Origin: an uncultured Acidobacteriota bacterium
GTDB taxonomy: Bacteria; Acidobacteriota; Terriglobia; Terriglobales; Acidobacteriaceae
DNA: 41,346 nucleotides
Assembly (NCBI GenBank): GCA_903851035.1
Contig: CAINND010000077.1
Location: 1-41,346 of the forward strand
Reading direction: 5' to 3'
Shown: positions 33,361-41,346 of the stretch, piece after piece
Layout of the letters: each line of letters opens with the position of its first letter
Numbering within the stretch: position 1 is the first letter of the stretch
Notes under the pieces: model-generated
Databases searched by the model: none
Told to the model about the DNA's origin: nothing
What the model saw: the letters and a program-made list of their open reading frames with translations, nothing else
Translations under genes and position numbers: made by a program

Positions 33361-35343
33361 TTAACGCCGCTGAAATTCCGGTGAGCCGAGGATGAGTCCG
33401 GCCACAGCCCCGGCGTTGATTGGCCGCGGAGGGTCATCCAGCTTGCGTCCGCTGATTGCCGGATCGTTCCTCTGCTGTGCAATCGTTTGATGTGTCTGCG
33501 GGCTGACGCCGCCGGGGACCAGTGCAAACTCCAACCGTGTTTGCACGTCGAGATCAGGGTCGGGCTTTGCCGCCATGGCAGGGGGCTTTGCGTCTACGGT
33601 CTTCGCTTCGGCCAGCTTAGCCGCATCCAGCTTGATGCCGCCCAGCCGTCCATTACCAAGGGCCAGCGCAAAGTTCAAGCGGTTCAGCAACGCGCCGGAA
33701 TTCACCCAGCTCTCGGCCTTCATCGAATAGCCCGTGGGCGGCTGCGCTCCGTAGAGCGGCATGCCGAGGCGATTCAGTGCGTCGCTGATGGGCTGAACCT
33801 TCGTCACATCGGCATTCGTTGCGCGCAGGGCGCTCACCATAAATTCCAGCGGTGTCTTCACCTTGGCGCGGAAGTACCGCCGCTGCCAGAACTCCGGTGA
33901 GCGCAGCATGGTGGTGAGCACCTGGCGAATGTCGCCATCGCTGGTTTGGAATGTGTACGCCATGCGCTCCACCAGTGCCTCGGGCGGTGCGTCACTGACG
34001 AAGCGCTGCGCCAGCTTGGTGCAGATAAAGTGCGCTGTGGCCGGGTGCGCCGCCAGCATCTCCAGCGCGGCTTCGCCCTCACGCTGTCCGTTTTCATGGA
34101 AGACCCTGCCCAGCACCACCTTGTCGCCGGGCTCGTGGCGCGCCTCGCGGAAGATGAAGCCTCCGCCATCACGCGGCTCTTCCAAGGTCCATCCGGTCAA
34201 CACTCGCGCCAGCTCGGTCACGTCACTTTGCGTGTAGCCGCCGTTGACGCCCAGGGTGTGCAACTCCATCACCTCGCGCGCGTAGTTCTCGTTCAGTCCC
34301 TGGTTGGGCTTGCCGTTTTTGTTGCGCCCGGCGGCCTTGCTGTCCGGTCCCACGCTCTGCCAGTTGTCCAGGTACCAGAGCATGGCGGGACTTTTGGCCG
34401 TGGCCATCAGCAGATCGCGGAACTTGCCCAGGGCGTTGGCGCGGATGACGTCACGCTCGTAGCTGGTGACAAGGTAGCGGTCGGCTCCCTTGCCCAGGTA
34501 GATGTTGAAGTGGTTGAACCAGAAGTCGGTCATTACCTCCAGCAGTTGACGCTCGCTGTAGGTGGCGCGCAGGAGTTTACCCTGCATCAACTCGTTGTTG
34601 ACCACGCCGACGGGGTTCTCCAGCGAAAGCAGCAACTCCTTCTGCTCGGGAGTCATGTCACTGGTCAGGCGCTCGCGGTCGTCTCCGGTGACGGCCCTCC
34701 AAAAGCCGCGGCGCTCATCGGGATCCATCGCGGCAAGAGTCTGCACGCGCTGCGCGGCCGGCTGCTCCAACAGGTCCAGAGCGCGGCTGCGGGCGTGCTC
34801 ACGGGCGGCCTGGCGCTGCTCGCGCTTCTCGGCCGTCAGGTCATCGGGATTGGTTCCCAGAAGGTCGGCGTTTTCTGCAAGGCGCGCATTCTTGGCTTCC
34901 TTCTTCTGATTCAGTCGCGCAATGCCGCTGGTGTAAACGGCTTTGAGCTGCGCATCCTTGGGCATGGGCAGCTTGCCATCGGCAACGGCCTTCAGCACCT
35001 GGTCGGGAGGGAAGTTGCGCACCATCTCCGCGGCGCTCATGCGCAAAGTTCGATAGGGATCAAGGCGCGCGTCGAGTGCATGATCGTCAATCTTTTCCGG
35101 CCGCATCTGCTGGGCAATCCACTGATCCACGCCGAGGCTGAGCACGCGATCCACGTCGCCGGGGCGCGCGCCAAAGGTCAGGCGATTCAGCAGATGCTCG
35201 GCGCGCTCACGCTCGTCCATGGGCTGCTGCGCGGCGGGGGGAGCTTTGGGCTTTTTGTCCTTGTGACTGGCGGCCAGGGCATTGGTTGCCGGCAACGCCA
35301 GGGCCAGTGCCAGCGCAAAGATCAGCGGTTTCTTACAGGTCAT
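33361..35343 (-). CDS. DUF1800 family secreted protein
   Basis: The protein has 660 residues. A signal peptide with core LIFALALALALPATNALA ends near residue 24. A Lys/Pro-rich stretch is followed by the DUF1800 domain: AEHLLNRLTFGARPGDVDRV near the start, MTDFWFNHFNIYLGKGADRYL (in part), NENYAREVMELHTLGVNGGYT and ELARVLTGWT. It ends with AGLILGSPEFQRR, the family's C-terminal motif. GGGAG 6 bases before the ATG at 35343 fixes the start. A charged helical insertion (about 150-235, with EKREQRQAAREHARSRALDL) is longer than in most relatives. DUF1800 and DUF1501 genes occur as pairs, probably as an envelope complex; function is unknown. Confidence 0.9.
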   Translation of the reverse strand: MTCKKPLIFALALALALPATNALAASHKDKKPKAPPAAQQPMDERERAEHLLNRLTFGARPGDVDRVLSLGVDQWIAQQMRPEKIDDHALDARLDPYRTLRMSAAEMVRNFPPDQVLKAVADGKLPMPKDAQLKAVYTSGIARLNQKKEAKNARLAENADLLGTNPDDLTAEKREQRQAAREHARSRALDLLEQPAAQRVQTLAAMDPDERRGFWRAVTGDDRERLTSDMTPEQKELLLSLENPVGVVNNELMQGKLLRATYSERQLLEVMTDFWFNHFNIYLGKGADRYLVTSYERDVIRANALGKFRDLLMATAKSPAMLWYLDNWQSVGPDSKAAGRNKNGKPNQGLNENYAREVMELHTLGVNGGYTQSDVTELARVLTGWTLEEPRDGGGFIFREARHEPGDKVVLGRVFHENGQREGEAALEMLAAHPATAHFICTKLAQRFVSDAPPEALVERMAYTFQTSDGDIRQVLTTMLRSPEFWQRRYFRAKVKTPLEFMVSALRATNADVTKVQPISDALNRLGMPLYGAQPPTGYSMKAESWVNSGALLNRLNFALALGNGRLGGIKLDAAKLAEAKTVDAKPPAMAAKPDPDLDVQTRLEFALVPGGVSPQTHQTIAQQRNDPAISGRKLDDPPRPINAGAVAGLILGSPEFQRR

Positions 35344-35453
35344 TACAGTCTCCCGGGCAAGGATACACGGATGATATCCACTGCTATGAACCCCGCACGG
35401 GAGAAAAGTTACGCGGGGCAATCAAAGGGGAGGGCAGGAGGAGGGCATGGGTG

Positions 35454-36167
35454 CTAAAAGATCTCCGTCAGCAGGGCAAAGCGCTCCACGGTCAGTAACT
35501 TCTGGGCGGGCGGAGCGGTGCATATCTCGGCTTGCTCCAGCACCCATGTGTCTGCGTGGGGAATAAACACGGCGTTGAGGCCGGCGGCGATGGCGGGGTT
35601 GATGTCAGACTTTGGACTGTTTCCGACCATCCACGTCGTTGCTCGATCCAGCCCGTAGCGGGCGACGATGCCTCCGTAGCTCTCACGGTTTTTCTCCGCC
35701 ACGACCTCAACAGCCTCGAAGAATTGCTTTAGCCCGCTGCGCTCCACCTTGCCGGTCTGCTCGGCCACGTTTCCCTTGGTCACCAGCAGCAGGCGATGGC
35801 GCGCGTGCAACTGCTCCAGCGTGGGGCCAACGTGCTTCAGCAACTCGATTGGCTGCTCGGCGATGGTGCGTGCAATGCCGTGGATGGCCTCATGCAGAGC
35901 GGGCGTCACGGGCTCCACGCTGAGATGTTCAAAGGTGGCCACCAGCGCAGCGGTGAAGGTGTGCAGCCCGTAGCCCAGCTTCTGTATGTTGTCGTGCTCC
36001 ACCTGGTTGAGCTTCTGCCGGACTTCGGCTGGCGTGTAATGCCGGTGGTTGAGGAAGCTGATGAACTCGGCGATGGCGCGCTCGAAGTAAATGTTGTTCT
36101 CCCACAGCGTGTCGTCGGCATCGATCATCAGCGTCTGGCGGGGCGACTTGTAGAGCGGTGAAGGCAT
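35454..36167 (-). CDS. HAD-family hydrolase
   Basis: The protein has 237 residues. HAD motif I is MIDADDTLWENN (14-25), the DxDDTLW variant of YjjG/haloacid-dehalogenase-like members. Motif II is LLVTKGN, the motif III Lys lies in VVAEKNRESY, and motif IV is MVGNSPKSDINPAIAAG. A helical cap occupies about 30-105. The substrate cannot be read. GGGGAGG close to the ATG supports the start. It follows the MqnD-like gene but is separated from it by an intrinsic terminator, so it probably has its own promoter or relies on read-through. It is a different subfamily from the Gph-like HAD at 27363. Confidence 0.85.
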   Translation of the reverse strand: MPSPLYKSPRQTLMIDADDTLWENNIYFERAIAEFISFLNHRHYTPAEVRQKLNQVEHDNIQKLGYGLHTFTAALVATFEHLSVEPVTPALHEAIHGIARTIAEQPIELLKHVGPTLEQLHARHRLLLVTKGNVAEQTGKVERSGLKQFFEAVEVVAEKNRESYGGIVARYGLDRATTWMVGNSPKSDINPAIAAGLNAVFIPHADTWVLEQAEICTAPPAQKLLTVERFALLTEIF

Positions 36168-36217
36168 CTCCTCCCCAGTGTATCCGAGGGCGCGCTATTG
36201 GGACTGCGGCGGGCAGC

Positions 36218-36245
36218 AAAAAGCCCCGCACGGGACGGGGCTTTT
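36218..36245 (-). terminator. Intrinsic terminator after the MqnD-like gene
   Basis: On the minus strand AAAAGCCCCG pairs with CGGGGCTTTT across 7 bases and TTTTT results at the end. It lies 21 bases after the stop codon of the MqnD-like gene and 51 before the HAD start. Confidence 0.85.
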
Positions 36246-36266
36246 CAATTCGGTGAAAGTAATCGA

Positions 36267-37145
36267 CTAAACCTTATTGAGCTCGGCACGCTCGCTGACC
36301 CACTCCAGGTGGATCTCCTGCGGGATGATGCCTTTTTCGTGGCCCATTTCGAGCAGCTTGGCCACGGCCAGGCGGCCGTCGTCGCCGTAATCCAGGGTGC
36401 GCTCGTTCACATACATGCCAACAAACTTGTCGGCGTCGCGCGTGTCCAGATCGCGGGCAAACTGCATGGCGTACTCGAGTGCTTCCTCGCGGTGGTCGAG
36501 TGCGTGCTGGATGCTGTCGCGCAGGGCCTTGCAGACCTTGGCAATGACTTCCGGTCCGAGGGTCTTGCGGATGGCGTTGGCGCCCAGGGGCAGCGGCAGG
36601 CCGGTCAGGTCGCGCCACCACTTACCCAGGTCGAGGATGCGGTGCAGGCCGCTCTTATCGTAGGTAAGCTGGCCTTCGTGAATGATGAGGCCGGCGTCAA
36701 AGCGGCCTTCCAGCACGGCCGGGATGATCTTGTCGAACTCGACGACCTCGGTCTCCACGTTGGGTGCGAAGAGGCGCAGCGCCAGGGTGGCGGTGGTCAG
36801 CGTACCCGGAATGGCGATCTTGACCTTCTTCACGTCATCCAGCGAGAGCGGCTTGGAGGCGATGATCATTGGGCCGTAGCCGTCGCCCACGCTGCCGCCG
36901 CTGGGCATCAGCGCATAGTTGTGCTGAACATAAGGGTAGGCGTGGAAGCTGATGGCCGTCACGTCGAAATAGGCCTCGCTCATCGCCTTGTGGTTCAGGG
37001 TCTCAATGTCGCAAAGCACGTGCGTAAACTTCATTCCCGGCACGCGGACCTTGTTTGTGGCCAGCCCGTAGAACATGAACGCATCGTCCGAGTCCGGACT
37101 GTGCGCAATTTTGATCTCGATCGTTTCGTCAGACGTATTGCTCAT
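36267..37145 (-). CDS. mqnD: MqnD-like 1,4-dihydroxy-6-naphthoate synthase / substrate-binding-protein fold
   Basis: The protein has 292 residues, close to MqnD. The N-terminus HSPDSDDAFMFYGLA corresponds to the SPxPNDTFxF motif of MqnD. Next come DIETLNHKAMSEAYFDVTAIS, the Gly-rich SGGSVGDGYGPMIIA and LIIHEGQLTYDKSGL, whose His matches the catalytic His of the family. It would act in the futalosine menaquinone pathway, converting cyclic dehypoxanthine futalosine to dihydroxynaphthoate. No other mqn gene is in the window. MqnA and uncharacterised periplasmic-binding-like proteins share this fold, and no signal peptide is seen, which favours a cytoplasmic enzyme. The ATG at 37145 is preceded by an AGGG site; the longer frame upstream looks non-coding. 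Confidence 0.75.
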   Translation of the reverse strand: MSNTSDETIEIKIAHSPDSDDAFMFYGLATNKVRVPGMKFTHVLCDIETLNHKAMSEAYFDVTAISFHAYPYVQHNYALMPSGGSVGDGYGPMIIASKPLSLDDVKKVKIAIPGTLTTATLALRLFAPNVETEVVEFDKIIPAVLEGRFDAGLIIHEGQLTYDKSGLHRILDLGKWWRDLTGLPLPLGANAIRKTLGPEVIAKVCKALRDSIQHALDHREEALEYAMQFARDLDTRDADKFVGMYVNERTLDYGDDGRLAVAKLLEMGHEKGIIPQEIHLEWVSERAELNKV

Positions 37146-37158
37146 AACCCTTTTTTCC

Positions 37159-37175
37159 GGGACCCAATTGGTCCC
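37159..37175. repeat. Inverted repeat just upstream of the MqnD-like gene
   Basis: GGGACC-CAATT-GGTCCC is a perfect 6-bp inverted repeat 13 bases before the ATG. It could form a leader hairpin next to the weak SD or serve as an operator. Confidence 0.4.
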
Positions 37176-37279
37176 CCGATGAAATTGCAAATCCAGCCAC
37201 CGCACGGTGTTGCCGTGTCGGCGCCGGGAAAATATTGACTGGTGGAGGCCGGGGAATCCTGCTTCCGGCGCAGACCGTC

Positions 37280-37444
37280 TTACCGCGGAGTCGCTTCCGT
37301 ATTCGAGGGCGCCTCTATGGGCGGTACCTCTGGATGCAACCTGCGCTCTTTCATGTGCTTCCGTACGCGCAAAGCCACCGCGATCGCCACCCAAACCAGA
37401 GCGGCCGACGAAAGCACAGTTACCGCGAACAGAACCTTAATCAT
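37280..37444 (-). CDS. Small single-span membrane protein, 54 residues
   Basis: This frame is too short for most gene callers. It encodes 54 residues: MIKVLFAVTVLSSAALVWVA with the following IAVAL forms one membrane span (about 3-25). A basic stretch, RVRKHMKERR (about 26-35), follows, then a Pro/Glu-rich tail. By the positive-inside rule the tail is cytoplasmic. Codon use resembles that of neighbouring genes. A GTG directly before the ATG (37447) is an alternative start. No SD is clear, but a TATGCT -10-like box lies about 13 bases upstream, so it may be leaderless. It lies between the aminopeptidase and the MqnD-like gene on the same strand. No family is recognised. Confidence 0.55.
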   Translation of the reverse strand: MIKVLFAVTVLSSAALVWVAIAVALRVRKHMKERRLHPEVPPIEAPSNTEATPR

Positions 37445-37488
37445 CACAAGGTTCTAGCATACCAGACTGAGAGCGGACGGCGCAGTAC

Positions 37489-38832
37489 TTACCTGTGCAT
37501 TGCGGCCTCAATATCCTCCGGCGTATGAGGCAGATCTGCCGTTAGATTCACCACTTTACCGCTCTCATCAATCATCACAATGTCTTCAATGCGTACGCCG
37601 ATTTTTTCCTCCGGAATGTAGATTCCCGGCTCCACGGTAAAGACGTCGCCCTTGTCCACCGGCCCGGCTCCCACATCGTGAACCTCCAGCCCGACGCGAT
37701 GGCCCAGTCCGTGGATGAAGTACTTGCCCAGCGGCTCACCGTGCAAGTCCTTGCCATGGGTGTTGATGTAGTCGTAAGCCACCTTGTAGAGCGACTCCGG
37801 CTCGCGCCCAACGAGCGTGCTTGTGCCCGGCTGGATGGCCTTGAATACCGCCTGCTGCGCTCCCAGCACGACGTTGTAAATCTCCCGCTGGCGTGGAGTG
37901 AAGTGTCCGCTGGCGGGCAGCGTGCGAGTTATGTCACTGGCGTACATGCCGTACTCGCCGGCCACGTCGATCACCACCAGGTCGCCATCCTGAATCTGGC
38001 GCGTGTTGTCTGCATAGTGCAACACGGTGGAGTTCGGCCCGGAGCCGACAATGGGTGAGTAGGCCTCGCGCTCACAGCCGGCGTCCATGTGCCGGTACTG
38101 CATCAGCGCTGCAATTTGGTACTCGTACAGGCCCGGGCGCATGGCCTTCATGGCCTCGCGGTGGGCGGCCTTGCTGGCATCGGTGGCGTGGCGGATGCGC
38201 TCGATCTCGCCACGATCCTTATGCTTGCGCAGCTCGGCCACAAAGCCGCTCACATCCTCGTAGTGGGCAAAGCCGAAGGCGTTGGCCCGCGCCAGCCACT
38301 CCATGGGGCCAGTGGACGGCGTCGTCTGTGGCGAGGGCTTGACGCCCGTATATACCTGGGCGCGCGCCGGCACCACGCTGGCGATAAGCTCGCGCATCTG
38401 GTCCAGCGATGTAACACGGTCAAAGCCTGTCAGTTCGGCGGCCTTCTCGTCTCCGGCGGCGAGCTTTGGCCCGGTCCACTTCTCCTGCGTGCGGTTGTGC
38501 GGCGGAAGAAACAACACCTCGGTGTAGGGCCTTGCCGGAGCATCGCCCGTGGCAGGCACCTCGGGGGCAATCAGCAGTGCCGCGCCGGGTTCGGCCCAGC
38601 CGGAGAGGTAAAAGAAGTCGTTGTCCTGGCGATAGCCGTAGAGAGCGCTGGGGCCTTCCTCTTCCACGCCGCCGAAGAGCACTACCACTCCGCTGCCCAC
38701 CAAGTGGGAGAGCGCCACGCGCCGCGCGCGATAATCCGCACCGGGCTGGCGGTCGATGGCCAGCAGCGGCGCGGTGAGAGCGAAAAGTGAGAGGACAAGC
38801 AGAAAGGACGTGAGCGTCCGATTCATTTTCAT
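37489..38832 (-). CDS. Secreted Xaa-Pro aminopeptidase (M24 family)
   Basis: The protein has 447 residues and a signal peptide (core FLLVLSLFALTAPLLA, cleavage near 25), so it acts outside the cytoplasm. The N-terminal creatinase-like domain includes DNDFFYLSGWAEPGAALLI. The C-terminal pita-bread domain has the dinuclear metal ligands: Asp in VVIDVAGEYGMYASDITRT (two Asp), His in IHGLGHRVGLEVHD, Glu in TVEPGIY and Glu in GVRIEDIV. It should release N-terminal residues before proline. Cytoplasmic PepP is similar, but the signal peptide marks an exported form. The ATG at 38826 is an alternative start. There is no SD, and the upstream -10-like box suggests a very short leader. Confidence 0.92.
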   Translation of the reverse strand: MKMNRTLTSFLLVLSLFALTAPLLAIDRQPGADYRARRVALSHLVGSGVVVLFGGVEEEGPSALYGYRQDNDFFYLSGWAEPGAALLIAPEVPATGDAPARPYTEVLFLPPHNRTQEKWTGPKLAAGDEKAAELTGFDRVTSLDQMRELIASVVPARAQVYTGVKPSPQTTPSTGPMEWLARANAFGFAHYEDVSGFVAELRKHKDRGEIERIRHATDASKAAHREAMKAMRPGLYEYQIAALMQYRHMDAGCEREAYSPIVGSGPNSTVLHYADNTRQIQDGDLVVIDVAGEYGMYASDITRTLPASGHFTPRQREIYNVVLGAQQAVFKAIQPGTSTLVGREPESLYKVAYDYINTHGKDLHGEPLGKYFIHGLGHRVGLEVHDVGAGPVDKGDVFTVEPGIYIPEEKIGVRIEDIVMIDESGKVVNLTADLPHTPEDIEAAMHR

Positions 38833-38856
38833 GGAGCCGAGTATAAACCCGGCTCC
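38833..38856 (-). promoter_or_regulatory. Inverted repeat around a -10 box at the aminopeptidase start
   Basis: GGAGCCG and CGGCTCC form a perfect 7-bp inverted repeat with a 10-base spacer that holds TATACT (minus strand). The -10-like box is about 8 bases from the ATG, so transcription would start almost at the start codon. A repressor bound to the repeat would cover the -10. No -35 box was confirmed. Confidence 0.4.
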
Positions 38857-38885
38857 CGGGTGGGGCCAGCCGCGCCGTTGGGCGG

Positions 38886-41346
<2,461 letters not shown>

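Noticed and set aside
35391-35418. CCCCGC/GCGGGG dyad between the HAD and DUF1800 genes as a terminator
   Set aside because: The loop is 16 bases, there is no T-run on either strand and it lies upstream of the DUF1800 gene, so the pairing may be chance.

Overview
The window is dense, GC-rich bacterial chromosome with short gene gaps, many overlapping start and stop codons and clear Shine-Dalgarno (SD) sites. The gene mix suggests an Acidobacteriota (Terriglobia-like) genome: paired DUF1800/DUF1501 secreted proteins, a DUF4097 repeat protein, a multi-membrane-span GT2 synthase, an E1 alpha-beta fusion 2-oxoacid dehydrogenase, NfnAB-type transhydrogenase genes, a MqnD-like futalosine-pathway protein and pyruvate:ferredoxin oxidoreductase. 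This assignment is inferred from gene content; there is no rRNA or other marker to prove it. I found no tRNA, rRNA, CRISPR array, insertion sequence or phage gene.

Region 1 (1-7571, minus strand) is one complete chemotaxis operon. In transcription order it encodes an MCP, CheW, CheR, CheA, CheB, CheY and a CheX-type phosphatase that runs off the window edge. A 680-base non-coding stretch follows. Two response regulators then read rightwards (8251-9238): a stand-alone receiver and a receiver with a Fis-type helix-turn-helix. A perfect 19-base palindrome precedes them.

Region 2 (9691-20206, plus strand) is a second chemosensory operon. Its order is CheY, CheW, MCP, CheR, CheA with HPt domains and a C-terminal receiver, CheB, CheW, CheW, a PATAN/DUF4388 pseudo-receiver, and a receiver with a proline-rich linker and coiled coil. 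The first seven kinds of gene match the pilG-pilI-pilJ-pilK-chpA-chpB-chpC order of the type IV pilus (Pil-Chp) system, without pilH. The last two genes are additions, and PATAN response regulators are known in cyanobacteria to control pilus-driven motility. I consider this the most interesting system in the window. A terminator closes the operon. A third, separately transcribed MCP follows (20323-22152), with a sigma-28-like promoter and a C-terminal sensory domain.

Region 3 (22156-28049, minus) holds uvrB, a three-gene unit of an NfnA-like reductase subunit, an NfnB-like subunit and a transglutaminase-like protein, and a HAD phosphatase. Region 4 (28181-30352, plus) is the fused E1 dehydrogenase, ended by a strong terminator.

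Region 5 (30416-40583, minus) contains DUF4097, a GT2 glycosyltransferase, DUF1501, DUF1800, a HAD hydrolase, a MqnD-like protein, a 54-residue membrane protein, a secreted Xaa-Pro aminopeptidase and a membrane GT2 synthase. At the right edge the first 151 codons of pyruvate:ferredoxin oxidoreductase begin. A perfect CRP-type site lies between it and the divergent synthase gene.
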